Assembly (NCBI RefSeq): GCF_039555335.1
Contig: NC_092640.1
Location: forward strand, 34,527,887 to 34,591,886
DNA: 64,000 nt
Direction: 5' to 3'
Origin: Amphiura filiformis
Taxonomy: Eukaryota > Echinodermata > Ophiuroidea > Amphilepidida > Amphiuridae
Shown here: in pieces, positions 45,615-56,830 of the stretch
How positions within the stretch are numbered: the stretch's first letter is position 1
How the letters are laid out: each line of letters opens with the position of its first letter
Made by a program: the position numbers and the translations under genes
Notes under the pieces: model-generated
Database searches by the model: none
Told to the model about the DNA's origin: nothing
The model's input: only the letters and a program-made list of their open reading frames with translations

Positions 45615-46157
45615 GGTGCTTAATCTCGCCGATAAAGTCTGCGGCGTGCCCGCAACCCAAGACGCAGACCCAAGCCGATGCGCCTATGCTGAGAAATAAA
45701 ATACTGTTGCGATATGCACTAACAAAGTGTGTGTCTGCTCGATGAAAAGCCATGTTCAGTCACCCGTTCATCGGCTTGATCGGCCCAACTCCTACATTTC
45801 TCGCAACCGGCTTATAACACTTGACAACAATACCCTTACAAATTAGTGTCCTTGAGTGCGTTGATTCTTTGCCGGATTATATCGACTGATCCGCAAATTG
45901 CTCACGGTGAGTAAACTCAAGTACGTACTACAATAAACATTAATATAAAGGTTTTGAGTAATGAATGGCAAACCGCAGAGCAAGAAGATGTCAAGATGTT
46001 GCGAACTCGATGCCCATAACTGCTCGCGAATTCGCAACCAGGTATATGGCTACACTATATTAATTCATCGGCGTGCTGCGGCTTGAAACTGCAAGACGCA
46101 GTAGAGCCATCGAAATGCTGCGAGACGACGCAGAGGTAATCGGCGAGATTAAGCACC
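45615..46157. mobile_element. 543-bp MITE inside the gypsy integrase
   Basis: Perfect 19-base inverted ends, ggtgcttaatctcgccgat and complement, bound a GC-richer block. On the gypsy coding strand, agactaag-like and agacctaag-like words flank it, a possible 8-9-base target duplication with one change. Integrase codons continue in register on both sides. It carries no transposase. Confidence 0.9.
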
Positions 46158-48000
46158 GGGTCCTTAGTCTTTGGTAGGGGGCCTACACAATCAATAATAA
46201 CCCTACTAAATGGTTCATCAAAGGCTGGAATTGGCTTTAATGGAGCAGGAGGTATTTTCTGATTGGGCTTCCCTACTACTTGGCATATGTGACATGTTTT
46301 GCAATATTCAGAAACATCTTTTCTGAGAGTGGGCCACCAGAAATGTCTCAGAATTCTTTCATGAGTTTTCTTAACACCCAAATGCCCTGCCATGGGACTA
46401 TCATGTGCTATGTTAATAACTTCAGTGTGGTAGACTTTTGGTACCACAATTTGGTGCACTACCTTCCACTCTTCATCGGCAGGTGCATCAGGGGGCCGCC
46501 ATTTTCTCATTAGCACATCGTCTTGTTTGTAAAAACAGACAGAATTTTGTTCTGCTTCTTCTAGGGTCAATGCCCTTTGATTGATCTCTTTGAGTTCTGG
46601 GTCATTTTGTTGCTCCAGAATCAGCTTGTCATGACTTAATGGGTCTCTCAATGTTTCCCCAATTTGTTCATGCTCAGAGGCTGTGTCATTTTGAGGGGTC
46701 TTTTTATCCCCTGGAGAAGGAAGTTTATCTTCTTTCTCATTCAACTTTGACACAAATGTGTCTTCCAAACTGTAGCCTATGTCATCAATTTGGTTGTCCT
46801 CAATTGTTTCTAATGAGGCCTTCTTACTCATTGCCCGTGTCACTGCACATGCAGGAAATATCTCCTTTTCCTCACTATTGTCATCCTGTAAACAGGGCTT
46901 ATCTGTAACTATTGGGTCAGGAAAAACCTTCCCCCCTGCCAGATCATTTCCTAGCAACATGGACACTCCCTTGACTGGCAATTCATGTCTAACTCCTATG
47001 GTTACCGGACCAGAAACTAAGTCAGATGTCAAGTTAACTTTATGGAGAGGTACATTAAGTATTTCCATCCCAATACCCTGGATCAAAGAATTACCAGCTG
47101 AACTATCCTCATTAAAGGGCAAAGTTCCTTCCAGAATCATAGACCGTGCACAACATGTGTCTCGCACTATCTTAATGGGCTTTGGACTACCATTATCACC
47201 TAGTGATACTACTCCCTCTAACACAAATGGTTCAAATTCTTCACACACCTTATCTGTCTCCCCTCCCTTTTGTGAGAATTCTTGTTTCTTGATTTGACTG
47301 ACTTGTTTCTTTGACTCGAGTGACACTGCACATCCTACAGTATTACTAGCAGTTTGCTGCTGTTTTTGTGCGTCTTGTTTGGCTTTTAAAGTCCGACACA
47401 TGGTCACTGTATGTCCTGGTTTCTTACAGAAATTGCAAAATAATTGGGATTCAAATTCAGTCCCACCTGTTGGTCTGGTACCTGAACTCCATGGGGTCCC
47501 TCTACCACCAGCACTATGCTGTGAATTAGACCAGGATCTGTGATTAGACTGAGATCTCCCTTCTTGTGTTCCACCCTGATTTGCTCTAGGTTGGTTTTGG
47601 CTGAACCTGTTTGAATAACTTCTGTTATGAATAAATCTACTCGCATTCAATTTGTGAGTTAAGCCATAGTCGTCCGCCATCGTCGCCGCGTCACTTAGCG
47701 TCTTAATTTTGCTAGCGCTTTCATCCAAGTGGGTTTTAATGTCAGCGTGGACACATTTTTTGAACTCTTCTATAAGAACCAATTGCTTAAGTTGGCCGAA
47801 ATCATCTTTGACTTCTTTTGAACCAAGCCACCTGTCAAACATTTGTTCCTTTACTCTAGCAAATTCTACATGGGGTTGATCTGCTTGCTTTCTTGAATCT
47901 CTGAACTTTTGTCTGTATGCTTCAGGCACCAGCTCATAGGCCTTAAGGACTGCCTGTTTGACTTCTTCATAATTGTTACACTTCTCTATTGGTAGAGCTG
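46158..48000 (-). pseudogene. Gypsy gag zinc knuckle, protease and integrase N-terminus
   Basis: One open frame encodes capsid sequence (EAYRQKFRDSRKQADQ, VLIEEFKKC) and a CX2CX4HX4C knuckle (CNFCKKPGHTVTMC). The retroviral-type protease region IKIVRDTCCARSMIL has Cys where the active-site motif normally reads DTG. The integrase N-terminal HHCC domain follows (GHLGVKKTHERILRHFWWP, CKTCHICQ), then VIIDCVGPLPKTK with the first catalytic Asp. The frame then enters the MITE at 46157. A frame break near 48000 separates it from the upstream gag part. Confidence 0.9.
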
Positions 48001-48752
48001 AGTAAGTTTCCTGGCCTTCCCCACAAAACTACTTTGTAACAGTAGGGTCCAATGCTCTGGAGGCCATTTCAAATTTGTAGCTACCTTTTCAAAATGTTGG
48101 AAATACTCGTCAACATCTTTCTCTTTGAATTTAGGCACCAGCTTTACATACTTTGTAACATCAAACCCTGACTTTGAGGAGAAACTTGATGAGTATTTGT
48201 CACCTAGCTTTGCCAACTTCTCTTGTTCAAACTTGTACTTTTCTTCAATTTCTTTTTGTTTCAAATTTTCTTCCATTTCCAACTTTTGTTTTTCAAGTTC
48301 CAATTTTGCTACCTTTTCCTTTTCTTCTGTTTCTAATTTGTGGTGCTCAAGCGCCATCTTTTCTTAGCGTGCTTTTTCTTCCATTTCTAATTTCTTGTTT
48401 TCCATGTCTAATCTTTCTTGTTTTTCTTTATTTTGCATATCTAGCTTTTGCATGTCCAACTGCAATTGCATTTTCATTTTTCCATTTCCACCTGAACTTC
48501 TAGTTCTTTCAACTTTACTGCATCCCCGATTTCAGTTTTGACCTCTTTTCTCTTCTCCAAAATGGATTCTTCAAAATACTCTTCATCAACCAAAACATCA
48601 ATTAAGGCATTTTTGATTATTTGTTTTCTGTTGGCTTGCTTTACATCCAATTCATAGTATTTTGCAAATGCTAATAAATCAGGTTTCTTCAACTTATCAA
48701 ACTTCTCCCAATCTATAGTTTCAAGAAACTCTTCTGATTTGAACTCTTCCAT
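48001..48752 (-). pseudogene. Gypsy gag N-terminal part
   Basis: It starts MEEFKSEEFLETIDWEKFDK, a short helical N-terminal domain. A long charged coiled coil (about 48200-48480) rich in KLE, EKQ and EME repeats leads to a capsid segment (DVDEYFQHFEKVA, KWPPEHWTLLLQSSFVGKA). A frameshift near 48474 after an A run and a TAA near 48366 interrupt it. Confidence 0.82.
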
Positions 48753-48809
48753 ACTGTACTTTCACTTTCAAGACGCAGTAAATTAATGTTAACTTTTTTT
48801 TCAGTGTAT

Positions 48810-48827
48810 ATCCCGGACGAGCCCCCA
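48810..48827 (-). other. Primer binding site, tRNA-Pro type
   Basis: Read on the minus strand it is tgggggctcgtccgggat, 4 bases after the 5' LTR. It is complementary to the 3' 18 bases of tRNA-Pro and is the same site known from murine leukaemia virus. Confidence 0.9.
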
Positions 48828-48831
48828 ATTT

Positions 48832-49918
48832 TGTTACGAGTCGTACTTGACTCAAGGCCAAAATCACCTTTTACCCGAACTCACACGAATGCACAACACA
48901 AATACACTGTTTAATTATGCTAACAAAATCTAAGTCTTTAATTGAAAGCACGTTATTACTGATACAATATATGACAACAAATGCACATACACAATAATCA
49001 AATATAATCACTCTTTATCTATTTTGTACTTAGCCAGCATTCTTCTTCTTGGTGATCATAAAGTTCTTGCAATGTTCTGGACGACTGATGTAATATATCC
49101 TTATTCACTTGTCCTGCAAAAATCAGCGAAGTCCTTTGTACACTTGCATTGATAAATCCTTGTGTATAAAATCCTCATACGAAAATGGTGTTACTTTCTC
49201 CCAAGTACTCCTTGCGTCGTTCTCCAAACACATTCGTAACTCTTTGCGCAGTTCTCCAAATCACTTTACTCCTTGCGTTAACTCCTTGCGCTGCTTTCTC
49301 CAAACTTGGTGCTATTTCCACCTTTCACACAATATCTTCAGGAAGCAGGACTGCGATGCAGTTGTCCCCACTTATTTTGACAGTTGCGTTGAATCAGAAT
49401 ACCAGACTTCAGCAAGTCGACAGAAGAATATATTTCCTTTCTTGGAAGAAGTACGTTCTTTGACGCATTCTAGATCTTCTCCGACAACACTGGCAAATAG
49501 TAGTACTTTGACTACATAAAATATTTCTGGTTTACAATTTCCTTTCTTTGAAGGAATTGGACTGTAAGCATATTAGCTAGCTAGCCCAGATCAACACTAT
49601 CAACTGTGACAATAATTGTGTTTACATTTTCTTATATATCAAGCAGGGGGAAATCCCAAATATTAATAGCCAAATATGATTGTGGGAATTCCCAAGCCTT
49701 AATTATAACATTAACCTTTCTCATTACATCACTTCCTGAGGGAATCCCTGACATCATCTTCACTTTACATCCTCAGGGGGGTTTCCAAATACTCCAAATT
49801 AGATATGATTCAACTTGTTTTGCTCAATTTGAGAGGGGAATTCCCCCACTTGTCATCACCCATGTAATTTTGTAAACAAAGATAAATCATCAAATTAAAT
49901 TATTCAGGGCACATCACA
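48832..49918 (-). repeat. 5' LTR of the gypsy element
   Basis: It is nearly identical to 41972-43054; most differences are single-base indels in G or C runs near 49740-49850. Transcription would start here and run leftward. Confidence 0.93.
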
Positions 49919-50443
49919 CCTACATCATTTTGTTAGTGTTTACCCAAAATGCTGAATGAAATAATATTTATTGTAATATGCCTAACTGCTGGGAAGGGTT
50001 GCTAGCAAGGTAAAGTGAAAGAAACCCCAATGGCTATTTTGTCCGTTTAAAATAGATTTCTATGGCCGACTTAAAGTCATAATTATGACGTAATTTTGTT
50101 ATTTATTAATTAATTTTTAGCAGAATTAATGGGCTGTGCCCGTTTCATGAAGAATAAGGATCGATCTTACCCTTGATTTAACAGGCCTGTCAATTTCTTG
50201 GAATTGTTTGATATGAAAGGAGGGTATGATTTTTTTGTATTAGTTTAAGTATTTCCTAGCCTCTCTTAGCCACAGGGTTGGCTACAAAAGACACAGAGTA
50301 TACCTTAGGATAAACTGGCATGAGTGCGCCGACCCCAGGTTTTCAACATTTCAGGATTGTTTCTGGACGGAGGTCGGGTGAAAAACGAAATTACGTTTAC
50401 ATGACTTTCTCGAAATTCGTCGTGTGACAAGAATGCGTGTATA
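49919..50443. other. Gene-free flank of the gypsy element
   Basis: 49919-50065 continues the repeat seen at 37697-37870. The rest shows no exon. Confidence 0.5.
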
Positions 50444-50670
50444 AATGACTAGGGGGGAAGCTTACTTATTTGTGTCTTCTATACTATCCATCATATACCC
50501 TAGGCCCTGCATAACGAAATTCAACAATATTCAATATCCAAAGCAATATCCTCACTACAATAGGCCCCCAAAACAGAACTCCCACCCCACATAATCGCAA
50601 ATTGACACGAAAGCTTCATTCTATGAAGCATTTCTCTCGTATTTGATCATCTTCTACTCTTCCCTAAAAA
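50444..50670. repeat. Copy of 18155-18425
   Basis: cttctatactatccatcata, ataacgaaattcaacaatat and cacataatcgcaaattgaca are shared base for base with the insertion at 16954-18521. Confidence 0.85.
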
Positions 50671-51120
50671 AGATTAAAAAATAATTATCCTGTTTTGCCA
50701 ATAAAACATAGGTAAATGCTAGTGCTTAAATTAGTTCTAACTAGTAATTTTAATATTAATTTTGGTCGATTTGTGGAAATAACGGCAAAAATATGAAGTT
50801 TTTCGTATGCTGTGACAATCAAGCCCAATGACTTCTATAAGTTATGCATTCTTATTTATGGAAATAACATTTTCTAATTTCTTTCATAACCAATTATTAA
50901 ACATAACATGAAATATTAGATTTGTGGACTTTGTTATACTCTATTTTTTGATAGACTTGTGCCAAGCCTTTGCATTATGTGACTGCACTTGTAATGCAAA
51001 ATTGTCTGTTTTGCCTATTTTCCCTCGAATTGGATAAACATTAAGACTTGTATTGCCAGTTAGAAAAGGACTTAATTAAGCTATGTTTCATTGGCAAAAC
51101 ACAATAATAATTTTTAATCT
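50671..51120. mobile_element. MITE with about 40-bp inverted ends
   Basis: agattaaaaaataattatc and tgttttgccaataaaacata are mirrored as tatgtttcattggcaaaaca and ataatttttaatct. It interrupts the repeat copy at 50444, whose homologue near 18420 continues without it. Confidence 0.82.
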
Positions 51121-52063
51121 CAAAAACTTTTTCTGGAGGCATGGTTTAATATGAAAGTGACGTAGGTCTGCTTAAGCCTAACGGAGTACGACCACAGGGG
51201 TCTATCGGTGCAGGATTTTTTTCGAAAAATAGGGGGGGGGGGCATTTGGTGTGGCACCTATGTTTCAGATGGACATTTTATTTTTGAAATTTGAACAGCA
51301 ACTTCCATTCATCACTGATTTTGTTACTTATTTTGGAAAAAACAAAGAAATGTGAAGCCATAACTAGAAATACGATTTTCGAGGTTTCTGTGGCGCTGTT
51401 TCGGCTCTCACCCAAAGATTCTATTTAAAAAAAACGGTCATGTTCTCACCCAATGACCCCATAATTTTTACATTTTGCTCTCACCGAATGCCAAAAATCA
51501 TGTATCTCACCCAATGACTCCATATTTTTTACATTTTGCTCTCACCGAATGCCCCTTAGTGCAAAAGTGCCAGCCCTAACAGCTATATCCATTTCATATT
51601 GAAGTGCCCCCCCCCCCCCCGGGGCAGGGGCTTAGTCTTTGAGGATATAATGATCTATTCTATTTGAAACCCATACACCCCTATACGGTATCCTATGAAG
51701 ATTTGAACAGGAATAGCCCATAGCCCAGTGTAGGCCTACAACAACACCATGTATTTTTTTCTCAAAAACAGTAGTTATAAAAGACGTGCGCGTGTCACTG
51801 TTAGGCGACGAAATAAAAAAAAACCTGTTAAAAGGACCTTTTAAGTAGGGTCGGTTGGGCGTTTTTTTAAAACATTTTAGCCAATGCTGTTTTTACATGA
51901 TTTTAGCAATTAAAAAACAATCTCCAGAACGCAAATTCTTGGTCGGTCGGGCCGATAGAATAGGGTTTTGTTTTTGTGTGTCGCCTAATGTTATGTATAT
52001 ACAAATCACAACGACAGAATGCGTTATGGGATGCATTAAAACGAGGGCGGAGCTAAGCGCACG
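51121..52063. other. Gene-free stretch with homopolymer runs
   Basis: G12 near 51231 and C13 near 51607 belong to the same GC-run repeat seen at 18130 and 23260. 51446-51555 holds a two-unit tandem repeat of about 62 bases (ctcacccaatga and ttttacattttgctctcacc). No gene is seen. Confidence 0.5.
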
Positions 52064-52071
52064 TATAAATT
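52064..52071 (+). promoter_or_regulatory. Possible TATA box of the crystallin gene
   Basis: tataaatt stands about 30 bases ahead of a candidate first exon that ends in a strong GTAAGT donor at 52152. The next acceptor on this strand is that of the crystallin start exon (54630). It is an inference from spacing. Confidence 0.4.
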
Positions 52072-52094
52072 GGACAGTATTAGCCGGAACATTA

Positions 52095-52151
52095 CCATTT
52101 TCGACTTCGCCGATTACTGACCCAGTGGTATCATCAGCATTTCAAACTAGG
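52095..52151 (+). other. Candidate non-coding first exon of the crystallin gene
   Basis: A segment of about 57 bases follows the TATA-like word and ends ctag|gtaagt. The acceptor taatttcag at 54629, 26 bases before the crystallin ATG, shows that the 5' untranslated region is spliced, so an exon of this kind must exist upstream. This is the best candidate seen. Confidence 0.4.
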
Positions 52152-52159
52152 TAAGTTTA

Positions 52160-53305
52160 AATTTCCTTTTACTTTTTTAACCTTAGGAATATGTAGGCCT
52201 ATGCGAGTAATAATTGCCTTTGCTATTTTGGTCATTGTATCAAACAAGAGAAATTCCAAAAGAAAGAGAAAGAGCCTAACTTAATGTGTTATATTTGTCA
52301 TAAGTTTTAAAGCCATTATGTAAGCCATAATGTACAATTTCCTTCCAAGTTTGTATTATATCGGGAATTTGAAAAAAATCAAAATTATTTGATATCAGAA
52401 GTGTTGTGACTATAATTCGCCTTTGCATAATAATATTGAATGTTGAATTTGGTGCCACAACCCATGCTGCACGTGCATCAAGTGCATGCCGTTTTATCCG
52501 TGCATCAATTGCACGCTGTTGGGAGATGTATTTCGGGAATCCCATGTTTAACTAATTTAGGGACTCCTTGTTGTCTCTTCAAACCGTTCGGACGCAATCA
52601 GCTCGTCTCCTGATTTAGGCTAGGTTCGGTTTAGGCTTTGGGTTTATGACGAGTTTACTGTTGTCATCAAATTTTCAAGCCTTTTAAATTTGGTCAAAAC
52701 TAAGTTTAAAATTGAATATAAAATTGCAGAAAAAAATGGTAAATTGGGAAAACGTTTTTTTAAAAATTCATTTTGCTTTTTTATTTTTGTTTTTCCTGAA
52801 TTTGCTACTCCCATTTATATTTCATGCTACACATATTCATGTAATCAGTCTGTATTATGTTGACTGTATTCTTCACCATGTTCCATGTTTATGTGCCCAT
52901 TTATGCCCAATTATACAGATAGTAGTACTAATATATGTATACATGTATTCAAGAACACCATCATGAATTTTGTCTTTGTCCACTGTCTTTGTCTCTTTTG
53001 TCCCTCTCTGTACCTGTTGCTTTAAAATGTGTTGATTATAATATTAAAAATATTAAAAATGTGTTGATTATAATATTAAAAAATATTTTTGTGATATAAA
53101 TATAAGTGTATAAATTGTTCATGATCGTTGGGAACTGGTGGTTCTTTGTGTATGTTTTTCCTCCCTCCACCAGTTCCAAGCACAGGGAATAATAAAAATA
53201 ATAATAATGAGAGCGTGTATCAAATTCAATTATGCAGCATTGTAACTCGGGTAAGGTTTGTTATTATACATATTAAGGCCTATATTTATTATTTTGATCC
53301 GTGTG
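52160..53305. other. Probable first intron, no further gene seen
   Basis: 52320-52400 is a fragment of the 660-bp foldback family. 53040-53090 duplicates atgtgttgattataatatta. No exon is recognised. Confidence 0.45.
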
Positions 53306-53979
53306 TTAAGGAAACTGGAATGAGCGTTTTGAGCGTTTCGACAGCATTTTTTGTGGGACATTAGAGCACATCAGACATATCGAATTGCATTCTGAATACG
53401 AAGAATGGCCTTCTGATATCAAATAATTTTGATTTTTGAAATTCGCAATGTAGGCCTAATACACATTTTATGGCAAATCATTAAAATTGATATTTTTGAT
53501 ATTTAACAGTACTCAAGTAAACTTTATAAATCTGATGATTTCTACCTAAAGTGTATGTAGGTGGAATGAAAAGCCGACGATCAATTGAAAATTTTGACCT
53601 TTCGTATCGAAGATATGGATTTTTCCCAAAACACCCCAAAAAAATTAGGTCTTTTGGGGAAAAAATCCATATCTTCAATATGAAAGGTCAAAATTTTCAA
53701 TTGATCGTCGGCTTTTCCTCCCAGCTACATACACTTTAAGACTATATCATTAAATTTATAAAATTTACTTCGAGGACTGTTATATCTCCAAAATGTGAAA
53801 AATATCAAATTTTAATCATTTGTCGTAAAATTTGTATTATATTGTGAATTTCATAAAATTATTTGATATCAGAAAGAAATTCTTCGTATTCAGAATGCAA
53901 TTCGATAGGTATGATGTGCTCTCATGTCCCACAAAAAATACTGTAGAAACGCTCAAAACGCTCATTCCAGATCCCTTAA
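53306..53979. mobile_element. About 670-bp foldback element, copy 3 of 3
   Basis: TTAA lies at both ends, and the right end reads gctcattccagatccctta. It aligns along its whole length with 11662-12301 and 23897-24560. A partial relative lies at 54135-54215. Confidence 0.9.
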
Positions 53980-54629
53980 TGTAAAATCACAATAAATTTC
54001 ATATGCAATTCTGGTTTCGTGTTGTTCACTTCGTGTTAGCCATACCATTTCCCTTCATTGCTTTTTGGATTCCAACTCCGGTACCTCTCTCCTCCTTCCC
54101 TTTGGAGTATCCCAGGTAGGCATCATAATACCACGACATTCCTTGTATTCAGAATGCAATTCGATGTGCATGATGTTCTCTTAGGTCCCACAAAAAATAC
54201 TGTTCAAACCTCGCTATCCGATCAATTAAAAGAATTTTTCAAAAAATATAGTCACGTTCATTGGACCAGAGAAGATGAGCTTTTCTCATCTTCTTTGCAT
54301 GATTGGATAAGGTCGATTTTATGCGATCTTTATGGATTATAATTATGGATTATTCTGATTATTTGAATCAGGGTCGTCGCCAGACCATTTTCTCAGCTTT
54401 TTTTTTGTTCTGGTGTTAATAATGTGTCGAGCGCGGAGCGTGAGCACGCGATCCAGGGGCCCACCTTGGCTCCCTCAGGGTGGGGTCCAAAGGCGTACTG
54501 GGGCCACCGAGCCAGGCATGCCAAAGGGGGTAATTATGTCCAAATCGTCCCACTGACATTGACATGCTTAACTTAAATTTACTTAAAATAAATCCTTATA
54601 AAGTTTATAATTTGAATCATTAATTTCAG
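53980..54629. other. Gene-free stretch before the crystallin start exon
   Basis: 54135-54215 is a fragment of the foldback end. 54420-54540 is GC-richer (gagcgcggagcgtgagcacg). No coding exon is seen. Confidence 0.45.
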
Positions 54630-54655
54630 GAAAGGACGACTGGGAGACAAATACC

Positions 54656-54670
54656 ATGGCAACCGCAAAA
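54656..54670 (+). CDS. Beta/gamma-crystallin gene, start exon
   Basis: The exon runs from 54630 (acceptor taatttcag) to 54670 (donor gtaagt). After 26 bases of leader it encodes MATAK. The gene continues at 56418-56539, 57591-57717, 61681-61826 and 63761-63887 and leaves the window with at least 179 codons in one consistent frame. No signal peptide is present, so the protein should be intracellular. The product is a beta/gamma-crystallin superfamily protein made of Greek-key motifs with N/D-N/D-X-X-S/T-S calcium sites. Such proteins range from eye-lens components in vertebrates to calcium-binding non-lens proteins in invertebrates; its role here cannot be told from sequence. Confidence 0.8.
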
Positions 54671-56417
54671 GTAAGTTTTACTTTCGTCTTCATAATTCAA
54701 ATTACCAAACTTAATATCTTTACAAATTAATAAAGATTTTTAAGGCGACCCGATCTTTTGTTGGTCGAAAAATCGAAAAATAACACTGTTATGCAATTGC
54801 TTGATTTATTGTTGATAATGAGTAGGCTATGTATATACGTTTTACAAAAGTGTTGTTGTTTCAGCCCTCTTAATTATAACTCAACAATCACAAGACCTAC
54901 AAAAGTATATCTGTGATATTTTAATTCTTCTACACTCGCTATGAAATGATCAATTGGTCACTCCATATCATATCAAGGAGCCCCCCCCCCCCCACACCTG
55001 ACCCCCTCAGATTTGCTTTATATTTTACTCATATGTTGAACCTGTAAAAATATTAAAACCCTGCAAATTTGAGGTCTGTAACTCTTATGGATTTTCTGTG
55101 GCAGCCATTTAAAGTTGCAGTAGGTGGTCTAAATTTGGACCCAAAAGTTGCCCTTTAAATAAATTTCATCTGGGAGTCTGTGCCTTCTTTATAAAAAGAG
55201 ACAGAGGTCTGAAACCTTGTATACACACTATAACTGCATGCAAAATTTGTCAAAAAGTAAAAAAAAAATGTAATTGCGCGTTGTGTCACGGGGTCATTAA
55301 ATATGCAAGAAAAAATGTAATGTTTTGTAAACTGGCAAGTTTAGCCCCCCCCAAATTCAAATTTTGTCAGATTATTTATTTTTTGTTGTCACTGATGCTA
55401 TATTGATACAGTGCATATCCAAAAAATTGAGCTCACAATTCATTTACATTTCGAACAGCGCCCTCACGAAGATGAAATTTATTGCAAATTAAACATTTTC
55501 AGGGGGCCCAAAGTCGATGTGGTCCACCTTCAAAATTTATAAAACATCACTTTTATATGACTACTAGTCTTAAATTACAACTTTGCTAAGTCCCAGTAAT
55601 TGTCTAGGTTGACTGTACATACCACTAATATCACGCTGTATAAATGTCGGTAATTCCATTAGGAATTAGTCACATTTACAAAAAAACATTTACATGTTCT
55701 TTTTGCATGAGTGCTTGAAAGGGATGACATTTTATGTTATACGTAAGTTTTAAAGAATTAGATTTTCCAAATCAGGTCACCTTCCTTTAATTCTAAACAT
55801 CTTTACAAAATTGAATGAATACCTAGATCCTAGACTATAATATAGGGACATTTTGGTGGGGCGTGGATTGAGTAATCATGGGACCGTGGGTGAGAGTTTT
55901 GACAAAAAAATCGACAAACATATTCACGCCCCCCCCCCCTCGATCGCGTCCGCTCAAAATTTCAGAATTCTGCCTTGTTTTCCCCTTCTTTTTACAATCC
56001 TTCAATTAAAAAAAAAATTAAATTCTGGTGTTTACACGCTTGTAATGTACTTTAGTCAATAAAGATACTCTGCAAAAATCAAGACTTTAGATGCTGTAGT
56101 TTTGCCGGAACCGTCGTTTTATTATTACGATGGAATTATTAGTCGAACACGTATGCACAGTACAGTGCGGGATACACATACACACACCCCAGAGGATCGT
56201 ACCGTATTACAACCGCGGGAGTAACATGCATTGGCGCTAGTAGTAAATTCCAATTATCTATGCTTTACCTCACTTGTTCGGCTCAAAATTAAAAGGGGAC
56301 ATATCTGACAGTAAAAGCTAACATTTTATGGAAAATAAATACTAATCTATTTTTACAGAAATGTTATAATATGGCTTTAACTCATTGAATAATTTCATTC
56401 GTTCTTCTGCACATTAG
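54671..56417. other. Crystallin intron 1 of the coding part
   Basis: It holds C runs at 54981-54994 and 55930-55939 and no recognised element. The open frame at 55853-56062 crosses a C run and has no domain. Confidence 0.5.
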
Positions 56418-56539
56418 ATCGTCGTCTACCAAGACTCAGACTTCAAGGGAGCTTCACGTGAAATCACTGAGGATATAAGCGATCTGAATTCTGTCGGATT
56501 CAACGATAGAATTTCGTCAATCAAAGTCTTCGGCAGTGT
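56418..56539 (+). CDS. Beta/gamma-crystallin, Greek-key motif 1
   Basis: After acceptor cacattag it encodes IVVYQDSDFKGASREI (the Y-X6-G type Greek-key opening), then SVGFNDRISSIKVFGS. NDRISS is the calcium-ligand loop. The donor is gtaaga, and the last codon (Val) is split in phase 2. Confidence 0.92.
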
Positions 56540-56589
56540 GTAAGAAATATTTGCTCTTTGATTGTGTGTATAATGTGTTTAATGTGTAG

Positions 56590-56830
56590 TTTGATCAGCT
56601 CGTAATAGGCGGGAAATGTTGGGCTTTACCACTACGCCGAAAAGTAGACCCACGTTAAGAGTGCTATTAGTTGATTTATCTGGTCTATATTTTGTGTGTT
56701 AAAGAAAGACAAAGTATATGGGACTTGAATTAATAATTTGTGATGCTATAAGGCGAAATAATTCTCAAAATAAAATATTTTGATATTAATCCGCAATGTT
56801 ATAATGCCCGCCGATTACGAGCTGATCAAA
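56590..56830. mobile_element. MITE in crystallin intron
   Basis: The perfect-looking ends tttgatcagctcgtaat, continuing into ggcggg, are mirrored at 56807-56830. It starts only 50 bases beyond a splice donor. No coding. Confidence 0.82.

Larger units (their letters stand above)
41972..49918 (-). mobile_element. Ty3/gypsy LTR retrotransposon, Gmr1-like domain order
   Basis: A full-length element reads right to left: 5' LTR, tRNA primer site, gag, zinc knuckle, protease, integrase, reverse transcriptase, RNase H, polypurine tract and 3' LTR. Integrase precedes reverse transcriptase, as in Ty1/copia, although the polymerase sequence is gypsy-like. That order defines the Gmr1-like group. CCTA flanks it on both sides (41968-41971 and 49919-49922). 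The LTRs are about 1.08 kb and differ only at a handful of positions, so the insertion is recent. Several frameshifts, a stop and a 543-bp MITE make this copy non-autonomous. Confidence 0.92.

Noticed and set aside
45843..46037. Small minus-strand open frame within the gypsy pol region
   Set aside because: It is inside the inserted MITE and does not match any pol domain.
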